DNA of 64,000 bases, from positions 10,472,061-10,536,060 of the forward strand of contig OY986967.1 in assembly GCA_963920575.1 (NCBI GenBank). Direction: 5' to 3'. The notes beneath the pieces were generated by a model that saw nothing but the letters and a program-made list of their open reading frames with translations, was not told where the DNA came from and did no database searches. Below, piece by piece: positions 45,767 through 57,681 of this stretch (within the stretch, counting starts at the first letter, position 1; each line of letters opens with the position of its first letter). The translations under genes and the position numbers were made by a program. This DNA comes from Narthecium ossifragum. Taxonomy: Eukaryota; Streptophyta; Magnoliopsida; Dioscoreales; Nartheciaceae.

Positions 45767-45905
45767 TGTCTCTGGTTGTGATTTAAAAATAGATTTAGAT
45801 AGAGAGATTCTAAGCCACATGAACTCATTTGGGAAGGCAAAAGATGCTTGTATGTATGTGTTCAATATTAAAGATAGATAGCTTTTTGGAAAGGGCACAT
45901 GTCTC
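45767..45905 (-). promoter_or_regulatory. Two TGTCTC auxin-response-type motifs upstream of the Aux/IAA gene
   Basis: TGTCTC occurs at 45767-45772 and 45900-45905 on the plus strand (GAGACA on the gene strand), about 390 and 520 bases upstream of the ATG. This is the classic ARF-binding core. Six-base matches also occur by chance, so the role is inferred. Between 45420 and 46100 I see no other feature. Confidence 0.3.
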
Positions 45906-46099
45906 CTTGACACAATGGATCTTATGTGCATTTGACGCCGTGGGTGTTTTCTTATTGTCTGTGGAAAGGGTGGCCATTTAAAAGGCTGATGTCATTGGGT
46001 GATGAGGTCTCTAACTTTCATATTGCTCTTATTATTCAACGGTTATTCTTTTTTTTCTAAATTATTGGTTAGTATCGTATATTTTCAGTCAAATTTAAG

Positions 46100-46810
46100 C
46101 CCCGGTTTGGTTCGGGGTTAAGAGGAATAAGATTTAGGGGTAAAAAAGTGGAGTTAGCTTATGAGAATAAGCTTAACCCATTTTTTGCGTTTAGCTCAAA
46201 AATAGCGATAAGTTAGTGGGTTAAGCTTGGAATAAGTTAAGAAATGTAAAGTGTATAAAATATATAATATTATAATATTATTAATTATGAAAGTAAAGGT
46301 GAATATTATATGCATTATCATATTATTAATTAAATTCCCCATATGTCTCATAAAAAATTCAAAATTGGAATATTGTATATTATATGCATTATAATATTAT
46401 TATTTATGGACATGGTGAATATTATATGCATTATCATATTATTAATTAAATTCCCAATATGTCCCATAAAAATTCAAAATTGGAATATTATATATTATAT
46501 GCATTATAATATTATTCATTATGAAAGTCAAGGTGAATATTATATGCATTATTATATTATTGATTAAACTCCCAATATCCCATAAAAATTCAATTTTGGA
46601 ATTTACTTTCCAATTCCCACCAATCCATATTACTATTCCACCTTTTTCATCCACACTATTTCCCTTTTCCAAACAATTATTACTAGTTTATCCTTACTTT
46701 TGAACCAAACACCACAAGTTAGATAACTTTATCCCACTATTTATCCCAACATATTAATCCATATTCTCTCTAAACCCAGAATAGCCTATCTGACAACCAA
46801 ACGACGCCCC
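46100..46810. mobile_element. MITE-like AT-rich element
   Basis: The left edge CCCCGGTTTGGTTCGGGG (about 46102) and the right edge, reverse complement GGGGGCGTCGTTTGGTT (46793-46809), share the inverted core GTTTGGTT. The body is AT-rich with a tandem repeat. A second similar left edge (CCCGTTTGGTTCGTGG, about 46808) begins right after it. Its continuation seems to reappear after the MULE at 57907 (AAGTATGGGAATAAGGGG). Target duplications were not resolved. Confidence 0.45.
46270..46600. repeat. Three tandem AT-rich units of about 117 bp
   Basis: GAATATTATATGCATTAT recurs at 46301, 46417 and 46535, with the intervening TTAATTAAATTCCC and AAAATTCAAAATTGGAATAT blocks conserved. Confidence 0.9.
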
Positions 46811-47215
46811 CGTTTGGTTCGTGGTTAAGGGCGCCAAACGGAATGGTGTTAAGGTTAAAGGCTTGTTTGGTATGAGGTTAGCTTATTCCGGATTAAGGGA
46901 TTTTAGGGTTAAGAAAAGAGGAAATAAAGTAGTAATGATTACTTGGAATGCCCAAAAACACTTCGATACCATGTAGTTTCCAAGTTTTGCAGTTTAGTAC
47001 CACGTAGTTTCAAAATTATCAAAAAATGCTCCAAGTTACTTAGTAGTGCAGTATAAACCCATCATCCGACGTCGTTACTATATTTTAACAGCAAACCGCT
47101 CAAGTACGAGTTTTGGTGCCAACTAAGGCGGTATTGAGGGATCCCGCCATATGAGATAACGGCCAACCATCCTCAACCATTATAAACCTAGGGTTTTCCA
47201 CATAACCCACCTCTG

Positions 47216-47525
47216 GGAGATCTCCGGCAATCACCGCCGTCGATGAGGGTACAAGACACACTCAAGCCACCATTTAGCTGCTCCCATACTTCCATCCTCC
47301 TTTATTCCCTCTCTGGTTGTTGGTGAGACCACCATCGAACCCCAAGTCGATGTCGCGAGCATCTTTATCTCGGGAGATCTCCGGCCATCACCGTTGTCGA
47401 TGAAGGCACAAGACACACTCAAGCCACCAGGTAGCTACTCCCCTACTTCCATCCTCTTTTATTCCCTCTCTGGTTGTTGGTGAGACCAAGCCCCATGTCA
47501 ATGTCCCGAGCATCTTCATCCCAGG
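47216..47525. repeat. Tandem duplication, 157-bp unit
   Basis: The block beginning GGGAGATCTCCGGC at about 47215 repeats at 47372. It covers the presumed 5' leader of the GRF gene, after a TATA-like ATTATAAACC near 47179. Minus-strand open frames here are duplicates of each other, not genes. Confidence 0.85.
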
Positions 47526-47545
47526 GAAGCTCACAGTTCTCTTAA

Positions 47546-48184
47546 GGATCCGTCTCATCCTCGAGTAGATATGACCATTATTGTGACTGTGGATTGAAAA
47601 CCAGAATACTGACCTCGTCAACACCATTGAATCCAGAAAGGAAATTCCTGTGTTGCGTTGCTCATGTATATAAACTATTGTTTTGTTTTGTCTCCGACTA
47701 CTTCAATTCTTGATTTCTTCGGATTTGCTTTGCCTTTTTTTTCTTTTTTTTTCATATTTCCTTTTTTTTGCAAGGCCATGGTGGCTGTGATTTCTTCGAG
47801 TTGATTGATGCAGACATACCAGATTGGACCAAAATGATCATCAGCAACTTGAGGTACAAGCTGAAGGAAATGGAGACTAAGGTGGATTTAAATGCTAGGA
47901 AGGGAGAAGATGGGGAAAGGGCCATGGTCAAGTTGGAGAAGACTATGGTCGAGATGCAAACAATGAAGGATCTCATTGATGAGAAAGATAGCGTAATTAC
48001 CAAGCTTGAGATGGAGAAGTCACAGTTAGCAAACAGGGCAATGACTTATTTGACAGTGTTGTTTATCTTGGATGGTAGGGATTGCCCTACTTTGCTGGTG
48101 TCTAAAATTGAGAGGGATGTAGGCCAAAATTCGTGTAAAATTGAGTTGGATGGTAGGGATTGCCCTACTTCAATTCCTAATTGA
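47546..48184 (+). CDS. GRF-type zinc finger protein gene carried by the MULE (model incomplete)
   Basis: Exon 1 (about 47546-47667) reads YCDCGLKT...NPERKFLCC. After a short T-rich intron ending at the AG at 47773-47774, exon 2 reads HGGCDFFELID. Together these give the CxCG...C...C spacing and the NPxRxF signature of the zf-GRF family, a nucleic-acid-binding finger. A Lys/Glu-rich segment likely to form a coiled coil follows (about 47830-48040), then a short hydrophobic run (LTVLFIL). The frame then enters tandem repeats and stops at 48184. I could not fix the exact splice donor or an in-frame ATG, so the start may lie in another upstream exon or the gene may be damaged. Such GRF genes are often found near plant MULE transposases. 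It occupies the mudrB position. Its role in transposition is not established. Confidence 0.55.
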
Positions 48185-48415
48185 ATTCTTGATGTATGAG
48201 ACTCATTAAATTCCTAACATATAAAACATGGCATGACTTATTTGACTATGTTGTTGATGTCTTGGATGGTAGGGATTGCCCTACTTGGCTGACGTATAAA
48301 ATTGAGTGGAATGTAGGCCAAAATATGTGTAAAATTGAGTCAGACGGTAGGGATCGTAGGGATCGCCCTACTTCAATTACTAATCGAATTCTTGATCTTT
48401 CAATTCCTAACAGAT
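48033..48415. repeat. Two tandem copies of a unit of about 195 bp with small hairpins
   Basis: ATGACTTATTTGAC starts copies at 48041 and 48233. Each copy has two occurrences of a GTAGGG...CCCTAC hairpin, such as GTAGGGATTGCCCTAC. The repeats follow the coding part of the GRF gene and supply its last codons. Confidence 0.85.
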
Positions 48416-48449
48416 AAAACATGGCATGAAACATGGGAGTTAAGCAAAG

Positions 48450-48740
48450 GAGTTAAACATGGATACACATAACCCATTGATAGCTGCTACAGGGAGTGAA
48501 ACAGGGGAATTAAACAAATAACCCAAACATGAGAGTTAAAGATACACATAACCCATTGATAATCCAATGTTACTCAGGGATACACATAACCCAAACAAGG
48601 GAGTTAAAGATACACATAGCCCATTGATAATCCAGTGCTACTCAGGGATACACATAACCCAAACAGGAGAGTTAAAGATACAAAACCCAAGCATGTGAGT
48701 TAAACAAATTCAGTTTTAAGTAGGGTTACACATAAACCGT
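48450..48740. repeat. Tandem repeats of 30-70 bp between the two MULE genes
   Basis: GATACACATAACCC occurs repeatedly, as in a 68-bp unit starting at 48541 and again at about 48609, with AACAGG(A/G)GAGTTAAA blocks. It separates the convergent gene ends. Confidence 0.85.
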
Positions 48741-51700
48741 TGATAGCTGCCACACCTAACCTACCAGTATATGGTTGCATTCCACCTCTGCCTCTCCCTC
48801 TTCCAGCACCAACACTGATATCACCTGGCATAGATGTTGTTGATGCACCTGTTGCTGATGCACCTGTTGCTGATGCACCTATTGCTGCAGAGCTTGAACT
48901 CTCACTTGTTGAAGCACCTCTTCCTCTTCCTATCTGACCAGACTTGGGCTTAGTGCGAGGAGGTTTCTTACATTACCTCCTATTATGACCCCATTCCCAG
49001 CAGTTCCCACACATGAGTGAGGTGTGTTGTCTTCTGAGTTTTGAGGGATGTGGGGGCTCATCATGCTACCTCCCTCTTAGCTTCTTTGGCCTACCTGGTT
49101 CTCTTCTATATGGAGGTGGTAATATAGTGGTTTCACCATGGTGTTGTAGCACTGCAACCATTTCTCCTTCTTGTACCAATCATCCACATAGTCCTCAACT
49201 TGCTGCATATCATTCATGATGCAGCAAATTGCATGGGGGCAAGGAAGTCCACTAATATTGCATAGCCTGCAACTACAAGTAGAATTTTTCAGATTCACAA
49301 CATATTTATCATATGAACCTCATACGCATCTGCTCCTACCCAGATGTATGTCCACCTTTCCCTTGCCTCTATCCTCATAGCTTCCAACTTTGCTTCTATG
49401 AAATGCCCAAATGGTTTCTCATGCTTATGAATATCTTGCCTCTTGTCCCTCATCCTAGCCATTAGCTTGAACCTGATGCCCTCCATCATGTCAATAATGG
49501 ACAGCTCTTTTTCATCCATTATGTATGAGTTGAATGTTTCAGTTAGGTTGTTTGTAATTGCATCACGCTTAGAAAATTCACTGAATGCATGCACGCACCA
49601 ATACTTGGAATCTAATTTGGACAAGTAAATGAAAGCATCTTCAAATTGTTTCCTTATCTCATTCATCTTTACCTCAAACCCTGCCCTGGTTGTTGCTCTG
49701 TCAACAACCCACATGAGGATCCTTAACTAATCACCATTGTGCAATTTGTTGAAGTTCTATCATAGGTGTCTAACATAGAATATGTGTTCAACACCTGGCA
49801 TGATATTCTCTGGTGTAGGAATCAAGCCCTGAAGCATGCAAAACATTTCAAACATTAGATAAATGAATTAGCACACATCTAATCAATAACTCCATCTTTA
49901 CCATACACACATCCAAATGATCTAATCAATTAGATAACTGAAACACTTAATGATCTAATCAATTAGCACACATCTTTACCATACATACCTTCTGCTGGTC
50001 AGACATGATGATCAGGTTGTCTCCAGGCATAAATCCAATGTCAGTGGCAAAGATCTCCATGAACCAAGCCCAAGCATCTTTGTTTTCAATCTCAACTGCT
50101 GCATAGGCTAGAGGGAACATATGATTATTTGCATCTCTCCCTACTGCTCCCAACAGCTGTCCCCCATATGGGTTTTTCATATGGCAGTCATCCAGCCCAA
50201 TAAACCTTTTGATATTAGCCTTGAATCCAACCTTACATGCATACAAGCAGACATAAAACCTCTGAAAATAAAATTTACCATCTTCTGCAATTCTTGTCCT
50301 AACCTTGCAAGTACTTCCAGGGTTACTCCTCAATAACTCCATGCAATAGTCCCTAACCTGGTGTTACTGATCACCATAATTTCCCCTGACCATCTTCATA
50401 GCCTTATCCTTGGCCCTATATGCCTTGTACCTGGTGATCTTCACAAAGCAATCAATATACACCCTTTTAATAAAGTCAATAGGTTTCATAGTTGAATTCA
50501 GGCTAATGTACTCCATGTATTTCCTTGCCAGCCATCCAGATCTCACAAATTTGTTAGTGGACTGCCTTGTACATGTATGTGTCTCAACCAAACTTTTGAT
50601 CTTGAAGGTTGTTGTCCTCTGCATAGTTGATGCATGCAGTCTCCAGGGACAGTCACATTTGCACTCAGTTGTGATTCTATCTCTTGCACCCTAGTGAATT
50701 CAATATGATGGCAACCACTCACAGCATACTCCTTTATGACATCTCTAAGCTCCTTCTCTGTAGCAAACTTCAGGCCAAGCTTGAAAGGAGATTGATCCTC
50801 AATACTCACACGTGCACCCCTCTTGAACAGTGGATACCTAGCTGACACTATCTCATCATCTGCAGATCCATGGATGCTGACCAGCTCATTTGATGGTAGG
50901 TAATGTGATACACTCATGTTCCTTTGCCTCTTCACCTGCTTCATCACATAAGTCAACATCATTTTCAGCTTCAGTGCACTGATCATAGACGATGTCATCA
51001 TAGTCATCATCACTAAGGTCTGTCAAGTCTTCATCATACAACTAGTCAAGGTCACTTGGATCACTATCAGGCATATAGTCCTCTTCCACCCTTTGAACAT
51101 CAGCAGCAATAGCTTTTTCTTTCCCTTTCCTAGCCCTTGTCCCAGCTGAAGTAGTTGGTCTTCCATCACCAATACTGCTTCCAGTCTCAATCCCAGCCTC
51201 CTCTTCCGCCCTTTTAACATCAACAACAACAACTTTTTCTTTACCTTTCCTAGCCCTTCTCCCAGTTGAAGCAGTTGCTCTTCCATCATCACAAATACTG
51301 CTCCAAGTCTCAATCCCAGCCTCCTCTTCCACCTTTGAACATCAGTAGCAACAACATCAGCACCAATGTTAAGACCAATCTCAATCCTAGCCTCCTCAAC
51401 CATATTTGCTTGCTTTGCCACACTAGCCAGCTCTGCTTCTCTGATAGCCTCTTCAATAGCAGCTACGTCTTCCACCTCATCATCCACATACCCTTCAACT
51501 TCAAGACCAATAAGATCCGCTGGCACATGGATGCCAATATTGTGCTCGACATATACATTAACAAACCCAGCTTTCAGACCTACCTCTCCCATTGCTAAAA
51601 CATCTTTGTCTGTTGCAAGTGGTCTCAGCCTTCTTTGGTTAGGTTAGCATCCTCATAAACCCTTGTTACATCATCTTCAGTATGAGTATCTGGAACCAAG

Positions 51701-51900
51701 TACCACATCTGCTTGTATATGGGATAGTTGAGCCTCTTCGATATTTCATCAAACTCCATGATCCCCATTAGATCAAGATCACAGCTATCTATCATGTCCA
51801 CCTTACCACTCACATATGCTAACTGAGGAGTGTCTTCAATAAAATCCCCATGGTGGACCCTCATTGTGAACTCTGAAAACATCTTGGCTCTGCAATACAT
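48700..51900 (-). pseudogene. MuDR-type transposase, inactivated
   Basis: In order on the minus strand: an N-terminal PB1-like domain of plant MULE transposases (about 51882-51627), a linker with repeats and an acidic run (51340-50950), the MuDR DNA-binding domain (FKLGLKFATEKELRD, then CKCDCPWRLHAS, about 50800-50620), and the MULE DDE domain with GLDDCHMK and SDQQK (50342-49989). An intron of 160 bp (49988-49829) follows, then GLIP...HIFYVRHL, a SWIM zinc finger CSCRLCNISGLPCPH (about 49275-49230), a zinc knuckle CGNCWEWGHNRR (about 49010) and a Gly-Arg-rich tail to 48700. It would catalyse cut-and-paste transposition in the nucleus. Breaks include frameshifts near 51627, 50685 and 49130, a TAA at 50364-50366, TGA-TAG at 49757-49762, a TAG near 49070 and a TAA at 48973-48975 just before the last Cys of the knuckle. 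Confidence 0.9.
51080..51340 (-). repeat. Tandem repeat inside the transposase linker, unit about 120 bp
   Basis: Two full units and part of a third encode EEEAGIETGSSI...RARKGKEK-type sequence. The repeats lie between the N-terminal domain and the acidic run, where variation should be tolerated. Confidence 0.8.
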
Positions 51901-52073
51901 GTGGAGTTATGAAGCAGATTAACATACAATAACAATAAAAAGGGGCTTTCCCCATTATTGAGGGCATCACCGGGGCAGACAATGCCAGTGAAAAAACTCA
52001 AATTTGCTCTACAACTTCAAAAAGTAACGTGATGATCCCAACCACATGATTGAGGACATCACATGTGAGGACC

Positions 52074-55052
52074 CGTTCCTCTGACTCGGCTCGACCGCGT
52101 CGGTCGAGGGTCGATCCCTTCTTGGCCTGTTCTCGCGTCGAGCGCGATCGGCTGGTTGCTTTGCCTCTTTGCGACCCCAGGGGCAATTTGGTCAAATTGC
52201 GCCCTAGGGGTTGGTTTCACATGCGCGTAAATGCACACACGGCCTTATAATGATGTATGTGCTTGAGTAGACCCATAGAAGTGATCTGGATCTGAGGATC
52301 GGGGTTTGATCAAGTAGATCTAGATCTGAACGGCCGTGATCAATTTGATGATGATCAAATGGCTGTGAATTTAAGTAACCTAATTAGTTAAAACCTAACC
52401 CTACTATTCATCTCATTCCCTTCCGCGAGAGCTCAGTTGGAAAACAGAGCGACGGCTGAGAAGAGAAAGAGACCACGCGAGAGAGAGGAGATCTTGGTGG
52501 CGGCGGTCGCGACCGGAGGCGAGAGACGCGGCTGCGGGGGCTCTTCTCTCCGACGGCGGGGGACTTGGCTGCATTGGCGGCGGCGTCTACAGAGATCTTG
52601 GAGGCGGTGACAACTACCGCGGCCGGAGAGGAAGGTGGAGGACGCGACTTCGACGCCCAGAGGTAGGGATTTCCTACCCTAACCATGGGTTAGGCCTCTA
52701 GGATTGATTGAAGCATGCTAGTTTAGGAGTTGTTTTGCTATTATGATTGATGTTCTTCCTCCCTCAATGCTTGCCGTTGTTAGATCTAGGAGTTAATGTC
52801 GGATTTCGATGCTAGCTAGGGTATTGATGCCCTGTTCATCGTCTCTCTCTCTTTCCTGGTTCCCTGATTCCGGTTTGATGGGTTTTCGATTCCCCGATTC
52901 TTCTCCTCTGTTATTCTCCTCTGTGCTTCTCCTCTATTCTTGACTGGCCAAAGCTTTGGGTTCCTGCTGATGCTATGTTTTTCCTGGTTTCGTTGATTGC
53001 TTGTGGGCTCCTCGTGGCTTTGATGATCGATGAAGGTTGATGTTCTTCCTCCAGTCCGGCTCGGTTTTCCTTCTCCTTCCCTTTGCTAAGTTTTGATGGT
53101 TTTGGTTGGCATCTGGTGGTCGTTTCTTCTCTGTTACTGTAGAGCTCTCCCTCTCTTCCCCTATGCTCAATTCCTCTGTTTCTCCTCAGTTTTTCCGTCC
53201 CCTGTTTCCTTCCCATGCCTCCTCTTGTTGCCATGGATTCACTCGAGGCGTGTGATGGATGAGATTACGAGAGGTGTTTGGGTTTCCCTTACTTCGGATT
53301 GAGTTCTCTGTTCTCTTCTCCATTCTCTTGGTTGCCTTACGATTGGGACTGGTGTTTGGTACTCTCTTCTTCTCTTCTTTGCCATGGTGTACCGGGATGC
53401 ATAGTTCATTTATTGGTTGGCATGTATCCCTACCAAGCCAGTGATCATTGTCAGATTCTGTGCACTAGTCCCTGCGGCCATGGGTTGTTCGTGAAATATA
53501 AGTTTGCTTGGATTCTTTAGAATTGCTGGTTACGGTTTGGATTTCTGTTGGATTGTGCAACCATTGGATCTCTCGGTTCTGGGTTTGGAGGATCCTAGGG
53601 CAGTTGACCCTTGCTGGCACTTGTCTTCCATGTACTTCAGTTTCACTACAAATCAGATGAAAATTCTCAACTCAATTTTATGTTGAACTTCGCTCGTATT
53701 CCTGAACTGAATACCGTTGTCACTATTTATAATCATATGTTCATCCTTCATTTAGTTCTTATAATTTCTAGTGATGTTATTTAATTATGCATCCTATAAC
53801 ATGTCTAAGCCTAGGGCCGGCGGTGTGCCCGTTTTTATTTTATTTGTGCGAATGTCTCGATCTGATTGGGCCGAAGGTGTGCCTTTCTGTATGTGTTGAA
53901 TGAGATTAAATATGATTGGGATGGGTGAATAATTTGTTGGCTTCTGTCTATTCTTAATTGCGAAATCTATCCTATAACTGTACGATATCTTGTGGACATG
54001 TGATTGATGAATTGACATGTAGAGACACCTAGGCCTAATTGCTTGAATAGACTCATGCACGTTGTTTGCATTAGAAGCATTAAGGCTAGGTGCGGGCGAT
54101 AGGCTCGATCGCCGATCCGAGGGCTCGGGTAGTTCAGATCTAGCTCTAAGACCGATGTATGGGTAGGAGGATTAGGGCGAGATTGTGTGGTTATGATCTT
54201 GTGTTGATTGAGGTTACAACCTAGATATACACATTTGAATTATGATGATGAGGAATAGAGGTTGTGTTGTCTCTTTGTCCTAAGGGCCTAAGTGTGGATG
54301 TCGATATCCATGACGTATGTCCCCGTACAAGGGGTAGTGTACGGCGAGAGCTCCGACGGTGAGTGCAGCGGCGATGCACCGACCCTGGGTCCGGGCTCGT
54401 GTTGGCCGTCCTCCTTGTTTCGCCGCTTGGGTGAGGGTGACCCTATGTAGGGACCCATTCTGGATCGACGAGATGTGAGACCTCCAGTAGCAACTTAGCC
54501 TTGGGATGAAAGATAATACAGTTGTAGTTTACCCTTTCCTTGAGAGTGTCGTATAGTAGAACTCTATTGGGCTTTATGCTCACCCTACCCGGGCTACGTT
54601 TTGCAGGTGCAGGCGCCGTTCCTTCCACGTCAGTAGCCACAGGCGGATCAGCTCTTGGAGGCGCTTCTACTTCGGGTGGACTTTGAGGTTGTTGGCAGAT
54701 TAGAGGGTTCAATTCATCATTTTATATTTACTTGATGTAGTTAAAAATTTGGAGACTTATGCTTCTTATTTGAAGACAAATTATATAACTTTTAATTTTG
54801 ATATTAATGTCAATGATGTTTATTTAAATATCTAAATTGGGTTGTAATACTGATATTAGTTGTGAATCTACAAATTATGTCCTCATGATCCTGTCTTTGA
54901 ATTTATCGTGAAATGTGAGAAATTGTACAGGTTCCTTGTGTATGAATTATAGAGGAGATTCTGTCAAAAAAATTTTCGCGCCCATTGATGATTTGACAGG
55001 TTTAGGTTGCTCACCGCCGATCTGGATGGGTTTTCTGGGTCGGGGTGTGACA
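52074..55052 (+). mobile_element. Family 2 solo LTR (2.98 kb) inside the MULE
   Basis: TGTGAGGACCCG...GGTCGGGGTGTGACA, with exact target duplication tcaca at 52069-52073 and 55053-55057. It is nearly the length of the LTR at 4296-7291, with the same interior landmarks (for example the GATTGAGGTTA...GTAGAGG block near 54205). The conserved block appears as AATTTGGTCAAATT at 52185. Open frames at 52973-53690 are not genes. Confidence 0.92.
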
Positions 55053-55498
55053 TCACAAGAGCATACAAATGCCACTGAAAAAACCCAAATTTGTTCTACA
55101 ACTTCGAAATCGAAACCGAAAAAGATTGGAGATAAGATAAATCGACAAATTTGTAATCTAATAGCCAAGGGGGCCACTGGGACCCGGTCAATTAAAGTAG
55201 ATTAAAGAGGAATCCCTAGTGATCACCGGGACCATTAGGATTAAAACCCCTTTGATAGTGGCGGAGGTGAAGAAGCGGCGGAGGTGTCGGAAGAGATGAA
55301 GCTACTCGGTGCAGCAAGATGAGCCGAGGAGTGAGAGAGAAACCTTACCATGATGGAGAGGAGACTGTATCTTGGAAGGGCTTAACGATGGTCACGTGAA
55401 GGTGCGACGGAGGTGTCGGAAGAGACGAAGCTACGAGATGAAGCGGCGGAGGTGAGACGAAGCTACCTTACCCCGATGGAGAGGAGACTGTCACACCC

Positions 55499-57681
55499 GG
55501 ACCTAGAAAACCCATCCGGTCCAGGGTGGGTGTGAGGGTTCCTAATCTATTCAATCCATCATTGACGCGTTTATAATAAAAAAGACATCTAAATTAAACA
55601 ACTGATCAGGGGTCAACTTAAAATATTTAATATAAGACAAAATTCTGATACAAACTGATACTCAAAAGAACATATATTTAAATACCTCATAAATTCCTTA
55701 CATAAGGAAATTATATATTTAAATAATCCAACCAGATGACTAAACCCCAAGTCCTCGAACACCTCCACAGGTCGACGCGCCACCAAGAGCCTGTCTAGTG
55801 GGAGCTACGGAAGAAGAGTTGACACTTGCACCTGGAAACGCGCTCGAGTAGGCGTGACCAAAAAGCTCAGTAGAATTCTATGCTACGCCACTCACAAGAG
55901 AAGGGAACTACAACTATGCCATCTCTTAGTACGAAGGTCAAGGCGTAGCTACACTACACAAGCATACAACTGTGACGAGGATCACGCCAGCTCTAGGCGT
56001 CCTCGAAGTGTTGGCATCCACGATGAGGATCACGCTAGCTCCAAGAGCTCCTCAACGTGCGAACTACCACACTGGTACTACACCGCTCAAAGGCGCAACA
56101 TAAATTTAAACCCACCCGAAGGTATAACAGAAAAGTAAACCACCTTAACCTTGGCACAAGAGAAACAGCACGACCTCTAAACCTGAAGCACGCAAAGCTA
56201 ATAACAATGATCACGCCCTAAATCTTACTACCCAGCCACGGTCCTAAGGCTAGATCCGAGCTATCCGAGAGCCTCAAACCGGCGATCAACCCATCGCCCA
56301 TGACATAGCCTAATGCTTCTAATGCAATCAAATGCATGCAATGCTCAGGCACAAACATAGAAGTCTGAGCATGGAACAGTATGTAAAATAAGATACAAGT
56401 CTGGGCGTAGCCTATAGCTCGCCAAAAGGGTATATACATAGCAATGGTCTAAGGAAGCATATATTTATTCTACACATCCCTAGGAGCGAGACCCCCTTAG
56501 TTCAACCACAAGCCACACGCAGGGCCTACGCATTATAATAACATATAATAATGAAAAGCTCAATTTAGCGAATTAAAGCAAATGAACTACTAACTTCGAA
56601 AAATCATAAATTTCGATCTAACCATCCGATTAGTGTGAAACTTGATATACCTACTCAGTGGCATATCTCGAATAACATATCCAAAGATCACATCAATCAG
56701 ATAAAGAAAAACTACTTAAATTCACTAATTAAATTGGTTGCTCTGTTCTGCACAGCCTGGCGATTTAATTCATAGTAAATCATACATAAATCCAAGCCAG
56801 AAAAAACTGATATGTATGATTTATGTTGAAATCAAAAGTTATCTTAGAGATCTATAACTTTTATGTTGAAGATAAACTGATATCATGCACGTACAAGCCG
56901 GAAAACCAGTTAGAACATAGATGTTTCTGCTAGAACATAAATCTGGGAATAAATCAAGGAAAAACTCACTTAAATCTAGTTTAAATCCAACCAAAATCCA
57001 ATCAAGCGTCAAAAAGATATTAATTATACCTAGGATAACCATCTAACATAAATTGATCAACTAATTAAGCAACAAAACAACCAGGAACACTTAATCAAAC
57101 CCTAGATGAAGAATCCTACCTTGCTACGCTAATCCATGATTAATCCTCGATTAATCCGTGTTTGGAAGGTGTAAATTTGCTCCTCCCCTTCCTGCCGACC
57201 TCTCGAAGCCTCTGGATTAGCCTCCCACGTGAAACCCTAGCCTTAGCGGAGAGGAGGAAGAAGAAGATAAGGAGAAAACAGAGTTGTTCGTGGGTTTATA
57301 TAAGCCCGAGTCCGATCGATCGCTCCTAGAGCGATTGATCGGACTAAGTCGGTTCCCTTCCTTATCCGGACACGTCGGAGGCGGCGCCAACCTCGAATCC
57401 GACCTTTCGCTCTTTGAAGCGATCAATAGATTTGGGCTGACAGCTGTCCCAAAGACAAGCTTCTGCACGCCGAGCTCCGATCTTTCGAATCTAAGTTCAC
57501 CTAAGGTTCTAACAAGCACATTTATCAATCAAAGGGTTGTGTGTGTACAACACGGGTATGAAACCGACCGCCAAGGAACAATTTACCAAATTACCCTTGA
57601 GGTCTCTGGGATCAAGCCGATCGTGAAATAAGGCTAAATGGGACAGACCCTCGGATCGGGTTGGAGGAACGGTTCTTTACA
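55499..57681 (-). mobile_element. Family 2 LTR (2.18 kb) inside the MULE
   Basis: It starts TGTCACACCCGGACC and ends GGTTCTTTACA, a decayed CTCACA end. It is closely similar to 39129-41525. The flanking bases gagac and tagat do not form a clear duplication, yet host sequence resumes correctly: GATGGAGAGGAGAC before it and GTCTTGGAAGGGCTTAA after it match the neighbouring intact stretch at 55351-55386. A solo LTR is likely. Confidence 0.8.
57293..57345 (-). promoter_or_regulatory. LTR core promoter: 17-bp hairpin next to a TATA box
   Basis: AGTCCGATCGATCGCTC (57309-57325), loop CTA, then GAGCGATTGATCGGACT (57329-57345), with one G-T-type mismatch. On the minus strand GCTTATATAAACC (57305-57293) follows after about 4 bases. 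It is homologous in position to 41154-41190. Confidence 0.6.

Noticed and set aside
47231..47627. Two similar minus-strand frames suggesting a duplicated small gene
   Set aside because: They reflect a 157-bp tandem DNA duplication on the strand opposite the GRF gene leader.
52911..53690. Several open frames of 60-107 codons
   Set aside because: They are inside a solo LTR; the homologous LTR at 4296-7291 does not preserve them.
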